This document shows, in pieces, positions 53,590 through 63,325 of a stretch of 64,000 nucleotides of DNA (position 1 is the stretch's first letter; every line of letters begins with the position of its first letter). Location: NCBI RefSeq assembly GCF_041381155.1, contig NC_091134.1, positions 55,997,944 to 56,061,943 of the forward strand, in the 5' to 3' direction. The DNA comes from Argopecten irradians (Eukaryota > Mollusca > Bivalvia > Pectinida > Pectinidae). Position numbers and translations under genes: made by a program. The notes below the pieces were generated by a model that saw only the letters and a program-made list of their open reading frames with translations, did no database searches and was not told the DNA's origin.

Positions 53590-54340
53590 GAGTTCCATTT
53601 ATTAGGATTCCTATCTCTAACTGCATGTTCAATTACATATTATATACAGGAATCGAACTCTGAGCTTCCAGAAATAATACAACTTATATAATTAATCTCT
53701 ATAACACAGATTTCCTTAAACGGATCTGACACCTACCAGACCCGAGTTCCGTTAAACTTAAACGGAACATGGAACCAGGCCCTAGTTCCGTTTAACTTAA
53801 ACGGAACTAGAAACCATACCTGAGTTCCGTTTAACTCAAATATACTGGTCAATGAGTCGAGTTCCGTTTATTAGGATTTCTACATCGTATAAGATATTAA
53901 ATTACATATGATATAAAGGAATCTAGCTCTGAGCTTTCAGAAATGATACAACAGAGAATTAATCTCTATATCACAGATTTTATTAAACGGATCTGATACC
54001 TAGACCCCAGTTCCGTTTTGCTTAAACGGAACTAGGAACCAGACCCTAGCTCCGTTTAACACAAATACTGGTCAACCAGCCGGATTCCGTTTATTAGAAT
54101 TTCTACCTGTAATAAGATGTTTAATTACCATTATAATTCTGAAATCGAACTTAAAGCTTCCATGAATAATACAACACTTAATTAATTTATATAACAGAAT
54201 TTCTTCAGCGGGTTTGACACCTAGACCCCAGTTCCGTTTAACTAAATCGGAACTAGGAACCAGACCCGGGTTCTGTTTAAGCTCAAACAGAACTAGGAAC
54301 CATATTCGAGTTCCGTTTATTTGATCGGAACTAGGAACCA
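53590..54340 (+). repeat. Tandem array, three ~250-bp units rich in GTTCCGTTTAA palindromes
   Basis: Each unit runs from TTCCGTTTATTAGGATTTCTA through AATAATACAAC, TTAATCTCTATA and ACGGATCTGACACCTA to paired TTCCGTTTAACTTAAACGGAA motifs. Units start at about 53597, 53862 and 54085. Diverged single motifs continue to about 54545 and reappear at 55340-55510. Confidence 0.8.
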
Positions 54341-54599
54341 GACCCGAGGTCAGTTTAAAGCCGACGCTTGCATAGATGTGACTTTTTAAGATTTATTTTT
54401 ACAGGAATTGTCTTTGAAATTTCAGGACCATGTAATCAAAGTAAAAATCATTTCAGTGTTGATTTCTTTACAAGAAGTCGACAACGAGACCTGTTCTGTT
54501 CTGTTAAATTTTATACGGATCTAGGAACCAGATCCTAGTTCTGTTTAAGCCGATGTTGGCTTATACATTGCCTTTAAAGTCTTTAATGAATATCCTGAT

Positions 54600-55335
54600 G
54601 CTTAATAGTGCCCCGTATCGCAATACGGGTGCCTTATAGTAATCAGGTTGTCGGTCTATCTGTCCGTCCGTCTGTACGTCCGTCCGTCCGTCCGTCCGTT
54701 CGTCCGTCCGCCTGTCCTTTTTTAGTTTTTTTTGTTACCAAAAAGTCTTAAATTGCAGATGTAGGTTACCTTAGTGCCCTTGTTCTGCATATTACATTTT
54801 TGGGCCAATCGGTCAACATGATGGCCCACAGAGAAACACCTTTGATTTTGGTAGTTGAAGATATTTATCTCTATTAAGCACCAAAGGGATCTGTCTGAAA
54901 TTTCAGAGGTTGGTTTCCCCTAGGTTCCTAGTTGCGTATAAGGCATTTTTTAACCGATCTATCAACAAGATAGCCCCAAATGGGCCATACAACTCAATCA
55001 AACAAAACCAACAAGATGTCCAAGAGGCAGCCATCTTGAATTTTAATATTTATTGTTTAAAAAGCAGAGAAAATATTCCTCTTTCGTCAGACATACATCA
55101 TTCTTTGGTAGGCGCCAAGAATCCTCTAAGATATCTTGTAATATATACTGTCAATCATTTCGAAATCAACGCTTCAATTGTACATTTCATTGTCAAGATA
55201 TTACTTTTCCTAATCGCAAACCACCTTGAGCGGGGCCTTTTTTGACGTGTCAGTGTTTTACAGTAATCGTCATCGGAACCTTTAGGATCATATAATCACA
55301 GAAAAACTCAATACTCAATATAGCGTAGAAACGGA
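54600..55335. repeat. (GTCC)n-containing dispersed repeat interrupting the array
   Basis: It contains a short hairpin CCCGTATCGCAATACGGG, then interrupted GTCCGTCCGTCC (54656-54716). A unique body follows with CAAGATGTCCAAGAGGCAGCC and a motif-free open frame (54910). The GTTCCGTTT array resumes at about 55340, so this repeat appears to sit inside the array. Confidence 0.6.
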
Positions 55336-55339
55336 GTCG

Positions 55340-55510
55340 AAAAACCATGCCCGAGTTCCGTTTAAGATCATACGAATCTAGGACTTAGACCCGAGTTCCT
55401 TTTAACCCAACGCACTCAAATCATATTCAGTTCACGTGCTTTTACTGACCAATGAGTTCGTTTATTATGATTCCCACGTGTAATAAGATGTTTAACTGGA
55501 CATTTTCATT
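55340..55510 (+). repeat. Continuation of the GTTCCGTTTAA array
   Basis: CCCGAGTTCCGTTTAAG, CCCGAGTTCCTTTTAA and a TTCGTTTATTATGATTCC ... TAATAAGATGTTTAA segment match the 53.6-54.3 kb units in order, as a fourth diverged unit. Confidence 0.7.
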
Positions 55511-55732
55511 GGACAATATGACGGGTGTTTATCTAACAAGGAAAAGTGGTCAATGGCATTCATATCTTAACTCGAGTTATGAAGAAGAATTTTTCATCAT
55601 CTCGCACGCTTAAGTTAGCCCTGTTGCACTCAGTTTTGGTCAAAGGTTCAAGCCCCTGGTTAAGCCATACACGATAGACTGCCGTCCTCTTTGCCTGCTT
55701 AGCTTGAGTGTTGAACTCTGGAAACTTGGTCA

Positions 55733-56113
55733 ATGAACCAGGTAGTGTTCGGCTCCAAGGAGCACCACACGATGGAGAGGCTGTTGCGTCTCTCCATCCA
55801 GAATGTCATATATAAACTTGAAAACTTTTGCCCTGAACAGGACATTGAGAGGATTGGCTTCTTTGAAGGTGTCATTACTCGTCAATGTCAGACGTGGTCC
55901 CTTCTACCTTTTTTGAAGAGAATTCAGACGTTGAAGGCCATTACCTCACAGAGGTCAGCACCACCAAAGAAGAAGGCTAGAAATTCTGCTCCCACTGTTA
56001 TATGCGACCGAAGTCAAAGCCTTATTTCAAGGGTAACATTGGGAAGGGTAGGAAGAGTACAAACCATCATTGGGACAAGACGAAAAGTTCCTGATTCGTC
56101 TCTCCGTCCTTGA
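55733..56113 (+). pseudogene. DIRS-like gag/linker fragment
   Basis: An open frame of 126 codons just ahead of the RT pieces. It has a helical stretch (LLRLSIQNVIYKLENF) and a basic end with APPKKKARNSAP. The assignment is by position only. A neighbouring frame also has coding character, so the true frame is unsure. Confidence 0.35.
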
Positions 56114-56181
56114 TCGTTCCATACGAAAGGTCTGTTCTTGAGAATTCAGCCAGTCTCAGATTCAAGTCCTCCTCTCGTAAA

Positions 56182-56920
56182 TTAGGGTTTGGGTAAGGCA
56201 ACAATTCTCCATCTGTGAAGGTCTCGATATTCCTCGTTTTCATCTTCCTGTAGGAGATCGTCAGTCCACCTTCTTTCTAGAGTCAATGGAAGGATATCAC
56301 CCAGGACCCTTGAGCCTTTTCTGTAGTGAAGGAGCGGTTTGGCATTCCATACTTGCGGCATCCGCACTTTGTGTCAAAGTATGTATTTTTCCCTCCTTCG
56401 GGGGATCCGGAGATGGCAGTTTCCATCCGGGAGGAAGTAAGGACCATGTTTTTAAAGGGCGCGGTCGAGGAGGTGCCTATTATAGACTACACACTCTGCT
56501 TTTATTCCATAATATTTCTGATCCGCAAGAGGTTGGGAACTTGGTGTCCCATCAACTGCTGCTGGTTGTAGTGTGATTTCTGCACTGTAGGGAAGACATG
56601 TTCACAACTATGTCGACGAATTCCTAATGACCCATCTATTTCGGGAATCTTTGGATCGGAACACCCTTCTGGTCATGAAACTTTTGCTTAAAGTTGGCTT
56701 AGTTCCTTAAAGAGTATGAGGTTCCCCTTCTTAAAACATTGTTTTCTTGGGAAACCGTTTCCACACGGTTCATGGTATTGTCATTCCACCTTTGAAGAAA
56801 TTCGAGAAGGCCAGAGATATTCCACTGACCTTCATCGGCTGGCCCCTCGTTGGTCTCTAAATCAGGGTTTCTGTGTGTATCTCAACTCATGGGGTTTGCT
56901 CAGTGGTGTACTCTGAAAGG
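56182..56920 (+). pseudogene. DIRS-like reverse transcriptase fragments
   Basis: In one frame EEVRTMFLKGAVEEVP leads into FYSIIFLIRKRLGTWCPIN, equivalent to the fingers and the first strand of DIRS RT. Later pieces (PLLKTLFSWETVST-like region, 56716-56916) follow in other frames. The catalytic Asp pair was not found in an open frame. Confidence 0.5.
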
Positions 56921-56997
56921 CAATTACAAATGTTTTTCAGGGGCTTCTGTTTTCTCTGCAGACATTTTAGAAGATTCTGCATTCTAATGCGGTTTGA

Positions 56998-57175
56998 ATG
57001 GCTACGGACAACTCTACAGTGGTCGCTTATCTGGAGAGAAGGGACACCAGCTCACGTCCTTTGTGCCCTCGCTCTCAGTATTTCCGTATTATTTCTATCT
57101 ATAAGGAAATGCCGTTAACAATTTTAGTCAAGCATCTTCCAGGAAGCGCAAATGTTCTGGCGGATAATCTCCAGG
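56998..57175 (+). pseudogene. DIRS-like RNase H fragment
   Basis: The frame starting at 56998 opens with ATDNSTVVAYLERRDTSS and reaches VKHLPGSANVLADNLQ. This is the C-terminal RNase H signature shared by DIRS elements (DNxTVVAY, then HxPGxxNxxAD). Beyond about 57180 the frame stays open to 57549 without recognisable content. Confidence 0.7.
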
Positions 57176-57559
57176 CGGCGCCAGCTGGTTATGACAGAAC
57201 GGCATCTATATTCCTCGACCTTTTTGCCTCTTTTCTCAATAATCAGTTGTCAACCTTTGTCTCTCCGTGGCAAACCAAATGGCTTGGGCCGTGGACGCAG
57301 GGTTCTACAGAAGTTTCCGGAGCATTATTGCTCCTTCTTTCCGATAGCGCCACTGTTGCCGCGTCAACCCTGGTTTTCGGAGCTCTTGTCGTTTCTGGTG
57401 GCTCGTCCTCTGGTTCTCTCACCAAAAACAAATGTCTTTCGTTAGCATCGGCCCCAGACGTTACCTTCACGCTTGGACGTGATTTCAGGAGTCCTAGCTC
57501 AGACAGGCTTTTCTTCAGATATGTCAGCTCGCATCGCCCGATCAATTAGGTCTTTCTCC

Positions 57560-58445
57560 TCTGCCGCCTACCAGTCATGCTGGAAGATCTTCTTTGATTG
57601 GCGTCAGGAAGATTGATCCGGTCATGGCCTCTGCCCAGCTGATTGCGAGTTTCCTTCTCTGTCTTGTTTAGGGAGCACAATCATGTACTATTGCAGGCTA
57701 TTGCACAGCTATTGCCAGTGTACTTTCTTTCCGTGGTAGACCAGAGGTAGGATCTTCATTTCTTTGTCTGTCTTGATTCGGGGGTTCAATCTGGACAGGC
57801 CTAACGTACAGTAGTTAGCTCTACAATGGAACCTAGAACTCGTTTTAGAGTCACAAATGGGGGCTTCGGCTTCTAATGGGCTTTTAGGATAGGACTCCAT
57901 AAAGTTTTTAACTTTTAAGACTGTCTTTCTGCTTGCTGTTGCCTCAGGCCACATGAGAAGTGATATTTATGCATTGTCTTTTCGCTCTTCGCGTATTTCT
58001 TGGGCAAGAGCTAGCTCTGCCGTTACCCTTCTCACTGATCCTGAAATTTGGGTAAAGAATTGGGAACCAGGTTTTTCGCCCTATTCCATTAGAATTCCTG
58101 TCCTGTCAGTCTCTATTGAGTCTGGGGAGAATTATCGGATGCTTTGTTCCTGTCGGGACCTTAAAACAGGGTCAGCAAGATATCTCTTCCCAGTCAATCT
58201 CCACATTGATATGTCAGGTGATCAAGATTGCTTATGAGCCGTCTAATGATCAATCTCATGCGAAATGCAAGGTGAGGGCTCATGAGGTTAGAGCCCTTGC
58301 GACTTCTTTGGCTCTCCGCAATAGGTCCTTGTACCAGGACATCATGTCTTCTGCCGTTTGGCGTGGTCAGTCTACTTTCACCTCCAGTCTCTGTCCTTCC
58401 ACTCTGATGGAATGTTTTCTGTCTGTGACTGTTCCTCCTCAGTAG
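57560..58445 (+). pseudogene. DIRS-like tyrosine recombinase fragments
   Basis: Scattered pieces match a YR enzyme: a CWKIFFDWRQED-like opening at 57580, SGHMRSDIYALSF at 57950, then HEVRALATSLALR and YQDIMSSAVWRGQSTFTS at 58280-58390. The HxxR pair of the catalytic set is visible in HEVR; the final Tyr is not secure. This is the main support for DIRS rather than LTR or LINE origin. Confidence 0.6.
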
Positions 58446-58470
58446 ACATTATATGCATTTATGGTCTTTT

Positions 58471-59602
58471 AACCTTATGCGAGCAGGTTTCACAATGGCG
58501 CACCTCTTTCCACGGGGAGGTATATCCGTTTTTACCTTTGTTCATTCAACCCTGTTTTATATTCTCTGCCTGGGGCCTGTCCCCTACATTTACCATTTGA
58601 CTGGGCTGCCTGGCTTCGGACTCGCCATTACGGTAAGACGAATTCGCATACTAAAGTTATAGTAGCGCATTACTGAAAAGAAATTGAGGTTTTTCAATGT
58701 AAAACCAATTTACATGATGTAAAACTAACAATAACTTTATGGGGTTCCACTCTTCTGTCCTCCCTCCCTTTCCTCCTCAGTCATTTGGCCTCGTGGCTAC
58801 ATAGAGGTGTTTAGGAAGGGACACCATTCTATATACTCTCGTCGAGTACGAAATAAGGTACGGTAGGGAGACGGGATTCTCTAATATAATGTTTTCAGGG
58901 CTATAAAAATTGGTGTATGTAGTGAATTTGAATTCTAAAGTTACAGTAAGTATTATATCATGAAAGTGGCTTAACATTGAAAAAAAAACCCTCTAATTTC
59001 CTTATAAAAGACTTCTTCTCTAAAACTAAGCACGATATATAACAACTCATATTGCAAAGGTAGTTCCTGTATGGGGTGAGGATACAAAATTATAAAAAGG
59101 GTGTGGCTTATCCCCTTGGGCCTGAGGGACGGGGCCAAAAGGGGTCAATTTGTTTATTTCCATGTAAACGATTTTTTCTCTGAAATTAAGTATGGGATAG
59201 TACTCATATTGCTATGGTAGCATCCTTAAGGGAATTCAAAATTGTAAAAATGCTGGGACTGACTCTCTACCACTATTGAATAGCACTCATAATCATATGA
59301 TATTGAAAGCATCATTATATGATGGAGATTTAAAATTAAGCAAATCGTGGAGCCTGTTTTACTATTGCCAATTGTAAGAGTTTTTGTGACAATTACTTCA
59401 TAAAACAGGTGATTCTTCGTGATCTATTTTGTTGACTCACGGAAGGATATTCTTAACCAAGAGCAATAGTACAATATACATGTATATTTCGAAGGCAGTT
59501 TTGGTTTATGCTTGCAGTTCGATAAATTGCACATCAATTTAACAAGATATGAAAATATCAAAAAATATTAATTTGAAATACTCCTTCACATAAAAATAAA
59601 AA
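58471..59602. other. Unassigned repeat-like sequence
   Basis: It may include the 3' end of the DIRS-like element (to about 58980). From 59030 to 59300 it has GGGGCCAAAAGGGGTCAATTT-type sequence common in bivalve repeats (general impression). No gene. Confidence 0.4.
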
Positions 59603-60575
59603 CAAGAGGCCCAGAGGGCCTGTATCGCTCACCTGGTTTGAGCCAAAATTTATACAAGTTCATTTCCCCTTCATTGTTTCTTTTCTGAAGGAATTCTAAT
59701 ACTTACCTCTAATTCCCCTATTGGGCCCCAACCCTCCTGCCCCCGGGGGGGGGGGCCCCCAGGGGGGGTCAGAGCCAAAATTTATACAAGTTCATTTCCC
59801 CTTCCCCATGGATGTTTGTGGCCAAATTTGGTTACAATCCATGCAGAACTTTAGGACAAGTAGCGATTTATAGGATTTACCTCTATTTCCCCTATTGGGC
59901 CCCGCCCCTCCTGCCCCCGGGAGGTCAGAGCCAAAATTTATACAAGTTCTGTTCCCCTTCCCCCAAGGATGTTTGTGGCCAAATTTAGTTACAATCCATG
60001 CAGAACTCTAGGACATTAGCGATTTATAGGATTTACCTCTATTTCCCCTATTGGGCTCCGCCCCTCCTGCCCCCGAGGGGTCAGAGCCAAAATTTATACA
60101 AGTTCTGTTCCCCTTCCCCCATGGATGTTTGTGGCCAAATTTAGTTACAATCCATGCAGAACTCTAGGACAAGTAGCGATTTATAGGATTTACCTCTATT
60201 TCCCCTATTGGGCCCCGCCCCTCCTGCCCCCGGGAGGTCAGAGCCAAAATTTATACAAGTTCTGTTCCCCTTCCCCCAAGGATGTTTGTGGCCAAATTTG
60301 GTTACAATCCATGCAGAACTCTAGGACAAGTAGCGATTTATAGGATTTACCTCTATTTCCCCTATTGGGCTCCGCCCCTCCTGCCCCCGAGGGGTCAGAG
60401 CCAAAATTTATACAAGTTCTGTTCCCCTTCCCCCATGGATGTTTGTGGCCAAATTTGGTTACAATCCATGCAGAACTCTAGGACAAGTAGCGATTTAAAG
60501 GAAATGTTGACGGACAGACGGACGACGGACGCGCCATGACATAAGGTCACAAGCCCTTCGGGCCAGGTGAGCTAA
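59603..60575. repeat. Minisatellite of ~157-bp units inside a terminally paired repeat
   Basis: It starts AAGAGGCCCAGAGGGCCTG ... CTCACCTGG and ends AGCCCTTCGGGCCAGGTGAGC, so the ends can pair. Inside are about five tandem units, each with GATGTTTGTGGCCAAATTTG, TTTACCTCTATTTCCCC and GAGCCAAAATTTATACAAG. A GACGGACGG-type run follows at about 60510. Two open frames (60125, 60282) are repeat by-products. Confidence 0.85.
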
Positions 60576-60957
60576 TAAATGGAGAAAAATAATCTGGAAA
60601 TCTAAATATTTCGATGAAACAGTGTTAGATTTAAAATTAAAAATAAAATCCTTTACCATGGGGATTAGATAAAGATATCTGTAAAAATCGTATGTACTGG
60701 GCTTAAACGGTCTAGATCTGTTGCCTAGAATTTCCATTTAATTTCAAAAGAATTCCGGTCTCATTCATAAACGCCGCACGTCGCGTTATCGCATAACTTC
60801 ACTCGGTCCTTTGGACCAGTTGAGCTAGAATGAGTAAATGCTATGGCAAGCCAATATAAAATTTATTGAAGGAGCAAGGTTCATCCAGAATTTGATCGAA
60901 TTATATAAGTTATCATATATCGGGTCAGATGAGCTTTACAAATGTCTATGCAAGCGT
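60576..60957. other. Spacer with a second short GGTCC-hairpin repeat end
   Basis: CACTCGGTCCTTTGGACCAG followed by TTGAGCTAG near 60800 mirrors the end of the minisatellite repeat. Nothing else supported. Confidence 0.45.
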
Positions 60958-61085
60958 GGGGTTAAACGGAACTCAGGTCTGGTTCCTAGTTCCGTATAAG
61001 CTTAAACGGAACTCGGGTCTGGTTCCTAGTTCCGTTTATTAAACGGAACTAGGAACTAGGAACTCGCAACCAACTTCAGCCCTCC
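60958..61085 (-). repeat. Right inverted copy of the GTTCCGTTTAA array
   Basis: TTAAACGGAACTCAGGTCTGG and TTCCTAGTTCCGT motifs run here in opposite orientation to 53.6-54.5 kb. They end ACTCGCAACCAACTTCAGCC / CTCC, the mirror of 53521-53545. Confidence 0.8.
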
Positions 61086-61217
61086 TTACAGATACGCTTA
61101 TTTCAGTAACTTTCATATTCAAAATTTGCTATTTAAAATTCCCGGTAAAATCAAAGTTGTTGAATACACTGCCGCTAGGAGCGCTAGTATCTGCGAGCAA
61201 TTTCTAAGCCAATCATA

Positions 61218-62135
61218 TTGAGGAAATTGACCGTAAGAGAATTTTGCAACCACGATCACAATGGCGAGGTGACCCTCGCCAAATTGGAACATGTAGAGTT
61301 GTACAAAAGCGTTGGGCGGGTCATACCATACGAGTGTATAAGCGGCCTACAACGCACGGGTAATATGTGGCGTGTTTACGTGGACAATGACAATGACCGC
61401 GCTGAACTTTTAGGGTCGGGTATTACTATTCGTAATAAACACATCAGTCTCCTGTCATCCAATCCTCGCAGAAATTATTATGTTAGAGATGAGACTCTGC
61501 GTTTACGTATCTCCAACGTACCGTTATCTGCTGACGACGGTCAGATACGACGTACATTGACGTTAAACGGCTGTGACGTCTTATCACTATACAAGGAGAA
61601 GTTACGTGTGGACAACAAACTCACAAACTGCCATACGGGTGACAGATTTGTGATCGTACACAAATTAGACAACCCGCTCCCAAAATTTTTGAAAATAGGA
61701 TCGTATACAGCAAAGATATACCATTACGGTCAAAAATCGGATGAAAAACAGTCTAAATGTAGACGTTACTTTTAATCTGGTCATGTGGCAAGAGACTGTG
61801 CTGATTGCCCAGACAACGACGTCACTTCTGAGGGCATTTCTGAAGATGACGTCGATCCGTCACCCGAGCCTGAAAACAAACAGACGACTGACTACAATGA
61901 GACACCTGCAGAGAATGACACTTGCCCAGCGGACGCTCCGGGGGTAACACCAAGACGTACCAAAAACCGCGAAGAGAGAGGTCCGACGGGACGCCAAATT
62001 GCCCGGGCCCGTAGCGCGTCGTCCAAGGATCTCAAAATCTTGACAGGTTCATCAATGCTGCAAAAAATAGTAACACAAAGGCAGGAGGCAAAGTACCAAT
62101 TGTGGAACGATCCCCGCGTTCACCGCCAAATGTAA
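61218..62135 (+). pseudogene. LINE-B ORF1, RRM-like and zinc knuckle, one in-frame stop
   Basis: One frame from about 61218 to 62133, broken only by TAA at 61773-61775. The first part has a MWRVYVDNDNDRAELL and LRLRISNVPLSADDGQIRR region of RRM type. After it comes KCRRYF, the stop, and SGHVARDC, together a CX2C...HX4C-like knuckle split by the stop. The tail is acidic then Arg-rich (TPRRTKNREERGPTGRQIAR). ORF1 coats LINE RNA. The 61218 start is TTG, so a true start upstream is not established. Confidence 0.8.
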
Positions 62136-62232
62136 ATGACAGGTCAAAAAAACACAAGGACAAGGACAAAAATATTTAATGGGATATACAATATTTTAGG
62201 CTTTTTCGGTAATCGACTCCCTTCTACATATT

Positions 62233-62805
62233 TTGTCCCTTAATACTCAAGGGATACGAGATAAAGGTAAACGAGAACGTCTTAAACAATGGTTAAAACA
62301 ACAAAAAGGTTATATATTGTTTTTACAAGAAACTCATTTTACAACAGAAATAATCAACTTACTTCAATATGAATTTACTGGTGATTTATTTCTTTGTAGT
62401 AATGGTACTAGTAATAGCAGAGGTGTAGCTATTTTTATAAAGGATTGAAGAAAAAATGGTTATAACATTATTAGTGAACACACAGATGACGACGGACGCT
62501 TTATTTTAATAAATATCAACTATAATAATAACATATATACTTTAGTCAACATATATGCACCGAATGAAGTGCACGCGAGAAATCTTTTCTTCAAAAATGT
62601 ACAACAAAATGTTGAACGTTTTTCAGAAGGACACATAATCTTGGGTGGTGATTTTAATGATTCCTTCCAAAGTATTGACAGAAAGACAAAAATTAAATTT
62701 ACATATACCAAAAAAACAGTAAATGATTTGATAAAACTGACAAAATCATGCCAATTAATTGACATATGGCGTGAAAAAACCCTACATTTTTATAATTTAC
62801 CTTGA
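62233..62805 (+). pseudogene. LINE-B ORF2, endonuclease domain
   Basis: SLNTQGIRDKGKRERLKQWL, then LFLQETHFTTE with the metal-binding Glu, NSRGVAIFI, VNIYAPNE and LGGDFND are the APE-like motifs in order. A TGA at 62446-62448 interrupts the frame, which reopens unchanged. It is lost after 62800, where the remainder (SRMDYWLIDKN) is in another frame. The SDH-type end motif is not clear. Confidence 0.85.
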
Positions 62806-63325
62806 AGCGTAAGGCAACAGGTGATGTTAGCCGAATGGATTATTGGCTTATCGATAAAAATATGTCAACACTGATAAAATCTTGTTACATCAGACCAGCT
62901 ATGATTCGAGGAGGTATTGGATTAAACAACAATATTATAAACGATGAAAGATATGTGCATGCAATAAAAAATGTTTTAAAAAAACCATAATAATTAACAA
63001 ATCTAATACAACGCTAAACAAAAGACAATTGTGGGACGTGTGTAAAATCGATATTAAAGAAATAACAATAGCTTTTCGTACGGACAAATGCAAAAACCAG
63101 AAACAAGAAATTGTAGAATTAGAAAAGAGATTAAAGAATGGAGAAGATGGTGAGATAGAAAAACAATTAGAGGATTTATATGAAAAACGTGCAGTAGGAG
63201 CACAGGTTAGAGCAAGAGCTAAATGGATAGAACATGGTGAGAAACCAACAAAGCATTTTTTAAATTTAGAAAAAAGTAGACAGTCAAAAAAGGTTATACA
63301 TGCAAACAAACCGTGCGTAAAATGA
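62802..63325 (+). pseudogene. LINE-B ORF2, linker between endonuclease and RT
   Basis: Two frames (62802-62990 and 63029-63325). The first closes the endonuclease (DYWLIDKNMSTLI). The second is a Lys/Glu-rich helical linker, with RARAKWIEHGEKPTKHFLNL, a segment conserved before RT in L1/Tx1 ORF2 and matching RAKALWIDEGEKPTHYFCNL of LINE-A. Confidence 0.8.

Larger units (their letters stand above)
55620..58470 (+). mobile_element. DIRS-like tyrosine-recombinase retroelement remnant
   Basis: Pieces in order: a gag-like segment (55733-56113), RT fragments (56182-56920), an RNase H end with TDNSTVVAYL and LPGSANVLADNL, and a recombinase-like C terminus with KCKVRAHEVRALATSLALRN and a AVWRGQSTFTS segment. 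DIRS elements use a tyrosine recombinase instead of an integrase. Many stops and frame changes show it is dead. Termini are not resolved. Confidence 0.65.
53521..61087. mobile_element. Foldback-like composite element bounded by GTTCCGTTTAA-type inverted repeats
   Basis: The left end GGAGGCTGCGTTGTTGCGA is mirrored at the right (61065-61085, reading ...CAGCCCTCC). On the inner side both ends continue into runs of GTTCCGTTTAA / TTAAACGGAAC. ACAGATA occurs at 53514-53520 and 61088-61094, a candidate 7-bp target duplication two bases off the right end. The left repeat block is over 1 kb, the right about 125 bp. Inside are a (GTCC)n repeat, a DIRS-like remnant and a minisatellite. No own transposase is seen. 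Whether this is one element or an array broken by insertions is uncertain. Confidence 0.45.

Noticed and set aside
54910-55245. 111-codon open frame next to the (GTCC)n tract
   Set aside because: It lies within a dispersed repeat, shows no motif and no start context, and is probably chance.
60125-60539. Repeated open frames with FVAKFSYNPCRTLGQ-type sequence
   Set aside because: They are translations of the 157-bp minisatellite.
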